Under the pieces are notes generated by a model, which did no database searches, was not told the DNA's origin, and was given only the letters and a program-made list of their open reading frames with translations. From contig MGZB01000044.1 of NCBI GenBank assembly GCA_001801995.1, positions 30,770 to 94,769 on the forward strand: a DNA stretch of 64,000 bases, read 5' to 3'. This DNA comes from Gammaproteobacteria bacterium RIFOXYD12_FULL_61_37 (GTDB lineage: Bacteria; Pseudomonadota; Gammaproteobacteria; Chromatiales; Chromatiaceae). Below, in pieces: positions 28,006 to 36,492 of the stretch (the stretch's first letter is position 1; the number at the start of each line of letters is the position of its first letter). A program made the translations under genes and the position numbers.

Positions 28006-28107
28006 GGGATGTATCCAGAATGTAAGTAGTAGATAAGTAAAATCTGATTGAGCCGGGTCTAACCGCCCATGGGGCGGGACAACCCGCCCCGGAAGATGAA
28101 ATAAGGG

Positions 28108-28164
28108 GTAGGTCGGCCTTCAGGCCGTCCATCGGCGCCGCAGTCGCCCTGAAGGGCGACCTAC
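28108..28164. repeat. Dispersed palindrome of the GTAGGTCGGCC type
   Basis: The sequence starts GTAGGTCGGCCTTCAGGCCG and ends GTCGCCCTGAAGGGCGACCTAC, so its ends are inverted copies and each half is itself a hairpin. A second copy in the opposite order lies at 36316-36360, and a short remnant is at about 34826-34843. Confidence 0.75.
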
Positions 28165-28210
28165 ACACTGATTTTCGCTAAGGACGGAGCAGTGGTGCAG
28201 GGATGCACCG

Positions 28211-29680
28211 TTACGGACCCAAAGTCGGAAATAGGACCCGCACCCGCAATCCCCGCCCATCGATTCCCTCGCCCAAGTCGATCCGCGCCCCGTGCAATTC
28301 GGCGATGCGTTCGACGATGGACATCCCTAGGCCGCTGCCCGTGGTCTGGACCGAGGGTCCCCGATGGAAACGGGCGAACATGCGCTGCCGCTCTTCCTCC
28401 GACACGCCGGGGCCGTTGTCGATGACCTCCAGGCAGGGGACTCCCGCCGTGGAGCCGGCGGATACCGTCACCTGTCCCCCCTGGTGGGTGTAGCGGATGG
28501 CGTTGTCCACCAGGTTGCGCAGCAGGATTTGCAGGTAGGCCGCGTCGCCGTTGACCGGGATGGGCTCCGGGGCATCGAGGCCCAGGTCGATCTCCCGGTC
28601 GAGTGCCTTCTGGCTGTGGCTGGCTACCACCTCCAGGGCCACCGCGCGGAGGTCGATCTTCCGGCATTCCAAAATGGACTGGTCGCGCGCTTCTGCCCTC
28701 GCCAGGGTCAGCAGTTGATCGACCAGATGGGCGGCCCGGTCCACCCCTTCGCCGATCCGTCCCAGACAGGCGCGCATGGCTTCGTCCTGGGTGTTGCGGG
28801 AGGCCACCTGGACATGGGTCTTGAGGGCCGCCAGGGGCGTGCGCAGTTCGTGGGCGGCGTCGGCGGTGAACCGGCGCTCGTTTTCGAGGGTAGCCTTGAT
28901 GCGGCCGAACAGCCGGTTGATGGCATCGACCAGGGGCAGCGCCTCGCGCGGTGCGTCCCGGTTGGGGACAGCTTCCAGGGAGTCCGGCTTGCGGCGTTCG
29001 ACCTCGCGGGTCAGCCGCACCAATGGCCGCAGGCCCCGGCTGACCCCAAACCAGACCAGCCCGACCTGGAGGGGAAAGAAGATCAGGACCGGGCTGATGG
29101 TATTCAGCACGATATCCCGCACCAGTTCCCGCCGCATCTCGATCTGCTCGCCCACCTGTATGAACAGGCCCGCCACCGGATCGCTCAGGGCATAGCCGCG
29201 CCAGTGCTTGCCGCCCTGTTCGGAATCGAAATAACCGCCCGTTTTGACCTCGAAATCGGGGGAGCCGGGGCTCCGCAGCAGCACTTCGCCATTGTCGTGA
29301 CGCGCCACCACGGCCAGTTTGGCTTCGTATTCGTGGGCGGCCTTGCCCCAGACGTCCCCCAGTTCGATCTTGTCCTTGCCCGAGCTGTCCCTCTCCCGGA
29401 GAAACGCGGCCAGGCGCGGCTGGGTTTGCAGCAGCCCTTCGTCCAGAGAGGCCCGCAGGCGCGACAGCCTTTGCTCGCTCTCCCGTTCCTCCAGCACCTC
29501 GTGCCGGAGCAGGGAACTCAGCACCCGCGCATCGAGCGCCAGGTTGGCGTCGAACACCTCCTCCACCTCGTGCCAGGCCTGGCGATGCACCAGCAGGATC
29601 ACCGCCAGCCACACCAGCAGGCTGGTGGAAACCAGGATCGCCAGCAATTTGAACCGTATGGAGAGATTGCGGAACGGCAT
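28211..29680 (-). CDS. QseC/TctE-like sensor histidine kinase
   Basis: This 489-residue kinase has two membrane helices (12-31 and about 193-213) around a periplasmic sensor, then HAMP-like, HisKA and HATPase domains. The phosphorylated histidine is H277 in FTADAAHELRTPL. NLVDNAIRYT (N box), DNGPGVSEEE (G1) and GSGLGMSIV (G2) are intact. It is the partner of the response regulator directly upstream (stop and start adjoin at 29680/29681). The signal is unknown. Its closeness to the hemolysin-family operon suggests they are linked. Confidence 0.92.
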   Translation of the reverse strand: MPFRNLSIRFKLLAILVSTSLLVWLAVILLVHRQAWHEVEEVFDANLALDARVLSSLLRHEVLEERESEQRLSRLRASLDEGLLQTQPRLAAFLRERDSSGKDKIELGDVWGKAAHEYEAKLAVVARHDNGEVLLRSPGSPDFEVKTGGYFDSEQGGKHWRGYALSDPVAGLFIQVGEQIEMRRELVRDIVLNTISPVLIFFPLQVGLVWFGVSRGLRPLVRLTREVERRKPDSLEAVPNRDAPREALPLVDAINRLFGRIKATLENERRFTADAAHELRTPLAALKTHVQVASRNTQDEAMRACLGRIGEGVDRAAHLVDQLLTLARAEARDQSILECRKIDLRAVALEVVASHSQKALDREIDLGLDAPEPIPVNGDAAYLQILLRNLVDNAIRYTHQGGQVTVSAGSTAGVPCLEVIDNGPGVSEEERQRMFARFHRGPSVQTTGSGLGMSIVERIAELHGARIDLGEGIDGRGLRVRVLFPTLGP

Positions 29681-30343
29681 CTATTTCTCCTTGGGAATCA
29701 TGTAACCGACGCCACGGATGGTATGGATCAGCTCCTTGCCCAACTGCTTGCGCAGGTGGTGTATGTACACCTCGACGGTGTTGCTCTCCACCCCCTCGCC
29801 CCAGCCGTAGAGCATCTGCTCCAGTTGCTCGCGGGTCAGCGCCCGGCCCCGGCACTCCAGCAACGCCTCCAGGATGGCGATCGCCTTGGCGTGCAGGGGG
29901 ACGGCCTCGCCATCCAGGGTGAGGTTGCGGGCGGCGGGGTCGAATTCCAGGTTGCCGTGGCGGATCGAAAGGGATGACCGCCCCGCCCGGCGGCGGCCGA
30001 TGGCGCGCAGCCGGGCGGTAAGCTCATCGAGATCGAAGGGCTTGATCAGGTAATCGTCGGCGCCCAGGTCCAGCCCCCGCACCCGGTCCTCGACGGCATC
30101 ACGGGCGGTCAGGATCAATACCGGCAGGTCCGAGCCCCGCTGGCGCAGCTCCCGCAGCACCGTCAGCCCATCCTTGCGCGGCAGGCCCAGGTCCAGCACC
30201 AGCAGGTCATGGCCGTCGAAGGTCAGGGACTGGGCGGCATCCACCCCGTCATGCACCCAATCGACGGTATAACCGGCCTGCACCAGCCCCGCCTGCACGG
30301 CGGAACCCAATAACTCATCGTCTTCGACCAGCAAAACGCGCAT
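29681..30343 (-). CDS. OmpR-family response regulator, QseB/PmrA-like
   Basis: This 220-residue regulator has a receiver domain with acidic pocket EDDE at 7-10, phospho-acceptor D51 (LVLDLGLPRKDG) and K in LIKPFD. A winged-helix DNA-binding domain follows, ending ELIHTIRGVGYMIP. QseB/PmrA relatives bind paired CTTAA half-sites. Such a pair occurs upstream of the five-gene operon at 34781-34797, so that operon is a likely target. It is transcribed with the kinase. Confidence 0.92.
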   Translation of the reverse strand: MRVLLVEDDELLGSAVQAGLVQAGYTVDWVHDGVDAAQSLTFDGHDLLVLDLGLPRKDGLTVLRELRQRGSDLPVLILTARDAVEDRVRGLDLGADDYLIKPFDLDELTARLRAIGRRRAGRSSLSIRHGNLEFDPAARNLTLDGEAVPLHAKAIAILEALLECRGRALTREQLEQMLYGWGEGVESNTVEVYIHHLRKQLGKELIHTIRGVGYMIPKEK

Positions 30344-30380
30344 AGGCCCCTCGGGTTAATTTTTTTTTCAGGTCATCAAG

Positions 30381-30410
30381 ATCGTTCCCAGGCTGGGGCC
30401 TGGAAACGAT
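30381..30410. terminator. Inverted repeat between the TPR gene and the response regulator
   Basis: ATCGTTCCCAGGC pairs with GCCTGGAAACGAT around a short loop. On the minus strand it follows the TPR-gene stop by about 12 nt. There is no U-tract directly after the stem, so it may act as a weak terminator or be a REP-type repeat. Confidence 0.4.
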
Positions 30411-30422
30411 CATCAGATGAGA

Positions 30423-31076
30423 TTAGCGGCCGGAACCCATCTGCGCACGGGCCTTGGCCATTCCCTCCTCGATCTCCTTGCGGCGTCCGGCGTCGGCCAG
30501 TTCGCGGCCGGGGCGGGGGGCTGCGGCCAGGGCCTTTTCGAATGCCTTCAGGGCGCCGGGGTAATCGTCCTGGGTGAGCAGGAAATCCCCATAGAAATAG
30601 TTGGCGTCGATGCCATTTGGATTCACCTTCAGCCCCTGCTCCAGATAGGCGCGGGCCTTCTTTTTATCCCCGAAGCCCACCGGCCAGCCGGGCACCTGAT
30701 AGTAGAGGCTGCCGAGACTGGTGTAGATCGAGCCGTCCAGGGCGTTCGGCTCGATGGCCTCGGCCTGTTCCAGCAGGGCCTTGGCCTCCTTGACGTAGCC
30801 CAGTGCTCCGCCCATGGCCCCCTTTTCACCGGCCAGACTGGCCTTGATGATCGCTTCCCACACCAGGGGGCTGGCCTCCTTGCCCCCGGCGGAGAGGCGA
30901 TGGGCGCGTTCGGCCAGGGTCTCGAACGCGGCCCCGCGCCCCTTCTGCGGGAGCTGATATTTGATGTGCGCCCATTCGGACTGGATCGCGGCCAGTTCAG
31001 TCGGCCCGGAAGCCATGACCGGACCGGTCAGGGACAACGCCAAGGTCAGCAGTGCGCTGTGGATCGTTTTCTTCAT
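30423..31076 (-). CDS. Secreted TPR-repeat protein
   Basis: This 217-residue protein has a signal peptide (MKKTIHSALLTLALSLTGPVMASG) and at least three helical TPR-type pairs (KEAKALLEQAEAIEPNALDG, KARAYLEQGLKVNPNGIDA, GALKAFEKALAAAPRPG). It should be periplasmic and mediate protein contacts. ATG 31076 has GAGGA about 8 nt upstream, within the end of the SDR gene. It closes the operon that starts with the hemolysin-family gene. Confidence 0.8.
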   Translation of the reverse strand: MKKTIHSALLTLALSLTGPVMASGPTELAAIQSEWAHIKYQLPQKGRGAAFETLAERAHRLSAGGKEASPLVWEAIIKASLAGEKGAMGGALGYVKEAKALLEQAEAIEPNALDGSIYTSLGSLYYQVPGWPVGFGDKKKARAYLEQGLKVNPNGIDANYFYGDFLLTQDDYPGALKAFEKALAAAPRPGRELADAGRRKEIEEGMAKARAQMGSGR

Positions 31077-31087
31077 CTGGCTATTCC

Positions 31088-31894
31088 TCATCTTAATGAT
31101 TCACGGGCGAAGGCCGCCATGACGCGGTTCTGCTGGCGCAGGGCGCTATCCACCAGGCGCGGCAGCAGGGCATTAATGCGCACGAACAGCTTCTCCGGGA
31201 AGCCCAGATAAACATCCTTGGCGTCCCGGTCGATGGCCGCCATGATCTGTGCGACCACCCAGTCCGGTTCGTCCATGTTCATCTTCACCGCCTCGGCCAT
31301 GCGGTAGATGGCGCCGGTGTTGAGCTTGGTGCGCACCGCGCGGGGGGCGATGTAGGTCACCCCCACGCCGGTGCCGTCCAGCTCGCGGCGCAGGGCCTCG
31401 GAGAAGCCGCGCAGGCCGAACTTGCTGGCGGAATAGGCGCTGAACCAGGCAAAGCCGATGCTGCCGAAGGTCGAACCGACGTTGACGATGCGGCCGCTGC
31501 CGGCCTTCAGCAGGTGCGGCAGTGCCTGGCGCGCCAGCAGCATGGGCGTGATCAGGTTGAGCTGGACGATCCGCTCCAGCAGCGCCGGGTCCTCCTCGGC
31601 GAAGGGGCGGAAACTGAGCAATCCGGCGACGTTGATCAGCAGGTCGATGCCGCCCAGGCCCAGGCGGGCCTGCTCCACCACCGTCGCCAGTTGCGCCGGG
31701 TCCAGCAGATCGGCCGGGATCGCGAGCGCCTGACCGCCCCTGTTCATCAGCCGCTCCTGGATCTCTTCCAGCGCTCCGGCGTTGCGGTCCACCAGCGCCA
31801 CCCGCGCGCCGCGAGCGGCCAGGGCCTCGGCCAGCATGGCGCCGATGCCGCCGGCGGCGCCGGTCAGGATTACGGATTTACCTTCAAGCTTCAT
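31088..31894 (-). CDS. Short-chain dehydrogenase/reductase (SDR)
   Basis: This 268-residue oxidoreductase has the nucleotide-binding TGAAGGIG near residue 11, NVAG near 90 and the catalytic YSASK with upstream serine (VGSTFGSIGFAWFSAYSASKFG). The C-terminal part (NALLPRLVDSALRQQ) is longer than in minimal SDRs. It probably reduces a keto or aldehyde group on the product handled by the neighbouring ligase and oxidase. ATG 31894 lies 14 nt after the preceding gene. Confidence 0.88.
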   Translation of the reverse strand: MKLEGKSVILTGAAGGIGAMLAEALAARGARVALVDRNAGALEEIQERLMNRGGQALAIPADLLDPAQLATVVEQARLGLGGIDLLINVAGLLSFRPFAEEDPALLERIVQLNLITPMLLARQALPHLLKAGSGRIVNVGSTFGSIGFAWFSAYSASKFGLRGFSEALRRELDGTGVGVTYIAPRAVRTKLNTGAIYRMAEAVKMNMDEPDWVVAQIMAAIDRDAKDVYLGFPEKLFVRINALLPRLVDSALRQQNRVMAAFARESLR

Positions 31895-31908
31895 GGGGTT
31901 GCCTCGGT

Positions 31909-32580
31909 TCAGGCCGCCGCTGCGTTGAGCGTCAGCGGCAGGTTGCGGAAGATGTCGCCATAGAGCTTGTAGAAGCGCTTGGCGGTGTGGATGACAATCC
32001 CCTGATCGGCCGGGTCCTCGATCCGGTTCATCAGCCCCTGGTAGAAATCCATGTGGGAGATGTCCAGGGAGCCGTGGCTGCTGAGGTAGCTGAAGGCCGC
32101 CTTCGGCAGCCCCAGGTTGTTGCGGGTCGCCTCGGCCGCTTCGGTGGCCAGGTGGACGCTGGTCCCTTCCAGCACCAGCACCATGCCCAGGAAGCCGATG
32201 GGGTTGAGCCGGTCTACGATGTGGTAGGCATAGGCGCACATCAGCTCGGCCGCCATGCCGGGGATGCCGTGGCGCACCGCCTCGGCGTCGCCGCCGCAGG
32301 CCCGGATGTCGTTGAGAATCCACTCCTGGTGGCCCACCTCCTCTTCGATATATTCCGCCATGGCATCGCGCAGCCATTCGGCCCCGTGGGGGATGCGCGA
32401 GCCGCAGGCCATCAGCAGCGGCGTGGTGTGTTTGACGTGGTGGTAGGCCTGGGTGAGGAAGGCGAGGTAGCTCTCCAGTGAGAGTTCGCCCTTCCAGCCG
32501 TGCCGGACGAAGGGGATGGAAAGCAGTTCGTTGCGTTCGGCCTCGGTCTCGGCCAGCAGTCTTTGATAGAAGTTGCTCAT
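31909..32580 (-). CDS. TenA/heme-oxygenase-like iron-containing redox enzyme
   Basis: This 223-residue all-helical protein belongs to the TenA-like, heme-oxygenase-like diiron family. Candidate metal ligands are visible: H in QAYHHVKHTTPLL, E and H in YIEEEVGHQEWI, E and H in LEGTSVHLATEAA, and D/H in DISHMDFYQG. Relatives such as UndA oxidise fatty acids, and others only bind thiamin compounds. Next to an acyl-AMP ligase and an SDR, an oxidase acting on an acyl chain is the more likely role. That is inference from context. Confidence 0.75.
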   Translation of the reverse strand: MSNFYQRLLAETEAERNELLSIPFVRHGWKGELSLESYLAFLTQAYHHVKHTTPLLMACGSRIPHGAEWLRDAMAEYIEEEVGHQEWILNDIRACGGDAEAVRHGIPGMAAELMCAYAYHIVDRLNPIGFLGMVLVLEGTSVHLATEAAEATRNNLGLPKAAFSYLSSHGSLDISHMDFYQGLMNRIEDPADQGIVIHTAKRFYKLYGDIFRNLPLTLNAAAA

Positions 32581-32598
32581 GCGGATGGTTTCTCCTGA

Positions 32599-34071
32599 TT
32601 ACTGATAAAGGCGTTCGATTTGTTGTTGGTAGTGTCCCTGCACCGCCGCACGGCGCACCCGGCCGGTGCCGGTCAGTTGGCCGTTGGCCGGGGTGAAGGG
32701 TCCCTCGGCCGCGATCCAGCGGCTCACCTGGGCGTAGTCGGGCAGGTTGAGGTTGCTCCGGGCGATGGCCGCCGCCACGGCGGTGGCGTCCGCGCCGGGG
32801 GCGGGCACGACCACCGCCGTATTCCAGGGGCGTCCCTCGCCGAACAGGGCGGCCTGGGCGATGGCCGGTTCCAGGGTCAGCTCGCCCTCCACCCACTCCG
32901 GCGCCAGGTTGCGACCGAAGGTGGTGATGAAGACGTTGCGCCGACGCCCCTCCAGGTGCAGAAAGCCGTCCGGGTCCAGGCGGCCGATGTCGCCGCTGGC
33001 CCACCACTCCCCGGCTGGCGGCTCCTCGCCCAGATAGCCGGTGAAACCCGGCCCGGCGATGAGGACCTCGCCGTCGGCGGCGATACGCAGCCGCACATGG
33101 GGCAGGGGCCGCCCGGTGCTCCCCGGCCGGTTGTGGCCGGGGGTATTGAGGCAGACCACAGAGGCGCATTCGGAAAGGCCATAGCCCTCGTACACCGGCA
33201 GCTCCAGTGCGGCGGCGCGCTCCAGCAGGCGGGGCGGGACAGGGGCCCCGCCCACGGCGCCGAAGCGGAACGCGGCCGGCCTCGGCAGGCCGGACTCGAT
33301 CGCCTCCACCAGCCCTTGCAGGGTCTGGGGGGAGAAGATGGCGCTGGTGGCGCGGAACCGGTCCAGGGCCAGGGTCATGGCGGCTGTGTCCAGGCGCGAG
33401 GAACCTATCAGTCCCACCTCGGGACAGCCCGGCACGATGGCCGTGGCGCCGCTCCAGAGGGCCGTGTAGATGCCGGCGATGTTCTCCAGCAGCACGGAAA
33501 GCGGCGTCAGCACCAGGTGGCGGTCGGACGGCGTCACCCCGGCGGCGTCGGCGAGTGAACGGACCACCGGTTCCATGTGGTTCCAGCCCAGCATTACCCC
33601 TTTGGGTTCCCCGGTGGTGCCGGAGGTGAAGGTTAGTTTGCGGACCCCGGCGGGCACCGCCTGGGGATCGCCCGGCAGATCGATCCAGCTCAGGGGGCGG
33701 CCCGCGACCCGCCAACTGCCCATGGGCTCGGGCAGATCCAGCCGCTCCCGGAGCACCACCGCCTGATCCGTCACCAGCGCTTGCGCGCCGGAAAGCTTCA
33801 GCGCATGGCGCATCTGTCCCTCGGAGAAGAAGGGGGGCAGCGGGACCAGGCACAGGCCCGCGTGCAGCGCGGCCAGATCGAGCATGGCCCAGGCTGGCCC
33901 ATTGCCCAGGGAGATGGCGAGGGTGCTGATGCCACGGCCCCGCAACTCGGCGGCCAGGCGTTCGATCTCCGCCGCCAGACCGGCGTATCCGATGGTGCCG
34001 CCCGGCCATTCCAGCGCGGTCGAATCGGGACTTCGCGCGGCGTGCAGGCGAATGCGTTCGATCAGTTCCAT
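32599..34071 (-). CDS. AMP-dependent acyl ligase/synthetase
   Basis: This 490-residue ANL-family enzyme activates a carboxylic acid with ATP. The core LTFTSGTTGEPKGVMLGW lies near residue 150. YEGYGLSECASVVC and GEVLIAGPGFTGYLGEE are present, as is the hinge ASGDIGRLDPDGFLHLEGR. The C-terminal catalytic lysine is probably in TPANGQLTGTGRVRR, but the K itself is replaced by Q in the usual NGKLTxxxKxRR pattern. It may therefore adenylate poorly or work differently. ATG 34071 overlaps the hemolysin-family gene by 10 nt. Confidence 0.88.
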   Translation of the reverse strand: MELIERIRLHAARSPDSTALEWPGGTIGYAGLAAEIERLAAELRGRGISTLAISLGNGPAWAMLDLAALHAGLCLVPLPPFFSEGQMRHALKLSGAQALVTDQAVVLRERLDLPEPMGSWRVAGRPLSWIDLPGDPQAVPAGVRKLTFTSGTTGEPKGVMLGWNHMEPVVRSLADAAGVTPSDRHLVLTPLSVLLENIAGIYTALWSGATAIVPGCPEVGLIGSSRLDTAAMTLALDRFRATSAIFSPQTLQGLVEAIESGLPRPAAFRFGAVGGAPVPPRLLERAAALELPVYEGYGLSECASVVCLNTPGHNRPGSTGRPLPHVRLRIAADGEVLIAGPGFTGYLGEEPPAGEWWASGDIGRLDPDGFLHLEGRRRNVFITTFGRNLAPEWVEGELTLEPAIAQAALFGEGRPWNTAVVVPAPGADATAVAAAIARSNLNLPDYAQVSRWIAAEGPFTPANGQLTGTGRVRRAAVQGHYQQQIERLYQ

Positions 34072-34736
34072 CTGGCTTGGCCTCCCGCCTTGGCCGCACA
34101 ACGCCAGAGGGCGTTCAGGGCGCACTCCTTCTCGAACAGGGCCGACAGGACTTGGTAGCCATGGGCAACCGGTCCGGCCATGACGTGGGGACGCTGATCG
34201 TAGTAACTGCCCCAGCGGGCCAGCTCGTCCTCACTCAGACAGGCCGGCGAGGCCTCGCCCAGATCGACGAGGTCCATGCCCATGCGGGTGAAGGCGTTAT
34301 GAAGCTGGGGGCCGCAGGTGAAGACCACCCATTCCTTGCCCATGGCATGCAGGAAGGCAGTGAGGGCCGTGATCAGCCAACGCCCGCCTCCCGCCGATCC
34401 CACCGCCAGATTGCCCACCTCGACGATCCCATCCCGCGCCACGGGCACCCCGGCGGCGGCCGTCAGACAGGCCTCTACCGGGCGGTCCAGGTAGCGTTCC
34501 AGAAAGAGGTCGCCGGAACTCGCTTCGCGCAGACCCAGGACCCCGAGTAACCGGCCCTCGTCGTTGCGCAGGTCCATCAGCACCGGCAGAAAATGGGCCA
34601 CCTCCGCGCCGTGAGCGGCGGCAAAGACCTCGCGGACAAACCGCTCCGCCTCGTCCCGGCCCTGGTCGCCGACTACCTTGACGCCCACTCGGGTAGGCGC
34701 CGCCGGCAGGGTGTTGAGTGATGATGATTTGTTCAT
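34062..34736 (-). CDS. Thermostable-hemolysin family protein (PF12261)
   Basis: This 224-residue protein has LRNDEGRLLGVLGLREA, FLERYLDRPVE, IVEVGNLA and KEWVVFTCGPQLHNAFTRMG. Together these form the thermostable hemolysin family pattern. The family resembles GNAT-type acyltransferases in fold and was named from a Vibrio protein; a haemolytic role is unproven for most members. Here it leads an operon with an acyl-AMP ligase, an oxidase and an SDR, which suggests small-molecule synthesis. ATG 34736 is chosen because AGAGG lies about 8 nt upstream; the ATG at 34757 would sit at the predicted transcription start. Confidence 0.85.
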   Translation of the reverse strand: MNKSSSLNTLPAAPTRVGVKVVGDQGRDEAERFVREVFAAAHGAEVAHFLPVLMDLRNDEGRLLGVLGLREASSGDLFLERYLDRPVEACLTAAAGVPVARDGIVEVGNLAVGSAGGGRWLITALTAFLHAMGKEWVVFTCGPQLHNAFTRMGMDLVDLGEASPACLSEDELARWGSYYDQRPHVMAGPVAHGYQVLSALFEKECALNALWRCAAKAGGQARWN

Positions 34737-34764
34737 GAGTCGTACCTCTGTTTCCATGGGAGGT

Positions 34765-34797
34765 ACTATAGGGAGGGGAACTTAAGTGAACCTTAAG
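34765..34797 (-). promoter_or_regulatory. PmrA/QseB-type box and promoter of the hemolysin-family operon
   Basis: CTTAAG-N5-CTTAAG occupies 34781-34797 and reads the same on both strands as two 11-bp-spaced half-sites, the pattern bound by PmrA and QseB. On the minus strand, a -10-like TATAGT (34770-34765) follows 10 nt later, the geometry expected of an OmpR-family activator replacing the -35. A QseB/QseC-like pair is encoded at the end of the same gene cluster. Confidence 0.6.
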
Positions 34798-34871
34798 GGC
34801 AACCGCCCCCGAGAATGAAAAAGGGGTAGGTCGGCCTACCCGACAACGTCCGATTCGTTACATTCAGACTC

Positions 34872-35645
34872 ATGAATCTTGAGATATTGATCCTCCTGTT
34901 GCTGGCCTCCGCCCTGGTCTTGCTGGCCCTGTTGTTTCTGCGGCTGGGGCGGCTCCATCGTCTGATCGAGGAGAGGGACGGGCGGCTCGAACAACGGATC
35001 GAGCGCGAGGTGCGAGGGCTTTTCCATCAACTGGAGTCCTATTCCTTCCTGCGGGACCGGCTGGACCTGCGCCAGGGATTGCCCTACAGCCGCAACTGGT
35101 CGGCCAGCCCGGATTTTCTCAAGCTCATCGCCGAACACTGCCTGGAAGCCCGGCCCAGTGTCATTCTGGAATGCAGCAGCGGCCTGACGACCCTGGTGCT
35201 GGCCCGCTGTTGTCAGCTCAACGGCCAGGGCAGGGTGTACAGCCTGGAGAACGGGGAGGAGTTCGCCGTTACCACCAGGGGGCATCTGCATCGCTACGGC
35301 CTGGATGAATACGCCACCGTCCTTCACGCGCCCCTGGAAGGCCATCGGGTCAACGGACGGGACTTCTCATGGTATGCCCTGAGCGGAATCCCCGATCAGA
35401 CCATCGACATGCTGGTGATCGACGGTCCCCCCGGCTTCATCCAGCGCCACTCCCGCTACCCGGCCTTGCCGCTGTTGTTTGGGAGGCTATCCGGTTCCTG
35501 CGCGATCTTTCTGGACGACGCGGCCCGGCAGGATGAGCGGGAGATCGTCGAATCCTGGAAAAAGGAGTTCCCGGCGATCCGGCACGAGTTCATCCGCACG
35601 GAGCGGGGCTGTTCGCTGTTACGGCGGGGACCGGTCAGGGATTGA
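34872..35645 (+). CDS. Membrane-anchored class I SAM-dependent methyltransferase
   Basis: This 257-residue protein has one N-terminal membrane helix (2-24, mostly leucine), a charged coiled-coil-like stretch (RLIEERDGRLEQRIEREVRG) and a Methyltransf_24-type domain. Visible motifs are VILECSSGLTTLVLARCC, GRVYSLENGEEF and MLVIDGPPGF. The expected GxGxS pattern is changed to ECSSGLTT, as in sugar or small-molecule methyltransferases of this group. The substrate is unknown. It converges on the pseudopilin gene, with an 11-nt overlap at the 3' ends. Confidence 0.8.
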   Translation: MNLEILILLLLASALVLLALLFLRLGRLHRLIEERDGRLEQRIEREVRGLFHQLESYSFLRDRLDLRQGLPYSRNWSASPDFLKLIAEHCLEARPSVILECSSGLTTLVLARCCQLNGQGRVYSLENGEEFAVTTRGHLHRYGLDEYATVLHAPLEGHRVNGRDFSWYALSGIPDQTIDMLVIDGPPGFIQRHSRYPALPLLFGRLSGSCAIFLDDAARQDEREIVESWKKEFPAIRHEFIRTERGCSLLRRGPVRD

Positions 35646-36129
35646 CGACGTTCAGCACCAGGCCGGTGCTTTGTCCGTAGTCGAACCGGCGTGTGGTGCT
35701 GTCGCGCCGGAAGGTGAAGCGGCAGTTGATGCCGTTGATGCCGGCCAGAAAGTCCGGGTCGGTCGTCGTGGTGGTGTTCACCGTATAGCTGGTGGAGAGG
35801 ACGCCTTGGAAGATCCGCATGCAACGGGCCGCATTGGCTCCCAGGACGTTGCTGCCGCTGGTGTCGGAGGGGAGGCAGTTGGCGTTGAAATCCACATCGC
35901 CGCTGCCGAAGCCGGGCAGGTTATCCCTGCCGGCCCAGCGTTGCAGGATGCACATCTGATTCGAGAGATTGATCGCCGACTGAAACTGGGTCACAACCGT
36001 GGTCATGGCTGTTTTGAAACCCTCGTCGCCCAGATCCAGGACACGGGGAATGGCCACCAAGGCAAGGATGGCCAGGAGCACGACGACGGTTACCAGTTCG
36101 ATTAGGGAAAACCCCCGCTCTTTGTTCAT
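35635..36129 (-). CDS. Type IV prepilin-like protein (MSHA/pseudopilin type)
   Basis: This 164-residue protein has the class III signal GFSLIELVTVVVLLAILALVAIP: cleavage after G7, methylated F8 and E12. The C-terminal domain contains two cysteine pairs (C in NQMCILQRW, ANCLPSD, ARCMRIF, INCRFTF). It would be processed by PilD and join a pilus or type II secretion-like fibre. No pilus assembly genes are adjacent. pilU lies 21 kb away. Confidence 0.85.
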   Translation of the reverse strand: MNKERGFSLIELVTVVVLLAILALVAIPRVLDLGDEGFKTAMTTVVTQFQSAINLSNQMCILQRWAGRDNLPGFGSGDVDFNANCLPSDTSGSNVLGANAARCMRIFQGVLSTSYTVNTTTTTDPDFLAGINGINCRFTFRRDSTTRRFDYGQSTGLVLNVVNP

Positions 36130-36490
36130 TTGCTTGTTCGACCCCGTTCGGGATAAAGGGGGATGGTTGGGAGGGAGTTGGAACTTTCCCCTAATGATGG
36201 ATTTAAAGGTTGCTATGTCAAGTGCTTATTGTGCTTTCATGAGGAAAATATGAACTTGTTCGCGTTCTTCCTTCCGATCCCAGGCGAATCTCCGGGTTAC
36301 CGTGAAAAGCAGTGTGTAGGTCGCCCTTCAGGGCGACAGTCGGCCTGAAGGCCGACCTACGTTACCGTGAAAATACGCGAAGCTCGTTTGCTCCCTCCCC
36401 CCCTCCGGGGGGAGGGTTGGGGAGGGGGAACGATCAGGGGCGAGGCGACATTTCTCATCTTCCGGGGTGGCTCGCCTCGCCCCATGATCG
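36130..36490. other. Gene-free stretch with two repeats and a terminator
   Basis: This stretch holds the palindrome at 36316-36360, a GC-rich REP-like element at 36391-36430 (CTCCCTCCCCCCCTCCGGGG followed by GGAGGGTTGGGGAGGGGG) and most of the hairpin at 36429-36492. I see no coding potential beyond chance frames. Confidence 0.6.
36316..36360. repeat. Dispersed palindrome of the GTAGGTCGGCC type, second copy
   Basis: It starts GTAGGTCGCCCTTCAGGGCG and ends GTCGGCCTGAAGGCCGACCTAC. It is the same family as 28108-28164 but with the two halves in the opposite order. Confidence 0.75.
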
Positions 36491-36492
36491 TT
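36429..36492 (-). terminator. Long hairpin at the end of the TPP-glycosyltransferase-sulfotransferase operon
   Basis: The arm at 36429-36448 (AACGATCAGGGGCGAGGCGA) pairs with 36472-36492 (ends CCCCATGATCGTT), with one extra base in the second arm. It begins at the sulfotransferase stop codon on the minus strand. It has no U-tract, so either a repeat or a Rho-assisted terminator is possible. Confidence 0.45.

Noticed and set aside
28364..29977. 537-codon plus frame opposite the histidine kinase and regulator
   Set aside because: It has no recognisable motif and spans two genuine minus-strand genes with intact catalytic boxes.
31088..34099. Single 1003-codon minus frame covering SDR, oxidase and ligase genes
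   Set aside because: Only its last 268 codons (from 31894) are the SDR. The rest is the wrong frame across the ligase and oxidase genes, which read well in their own frames.
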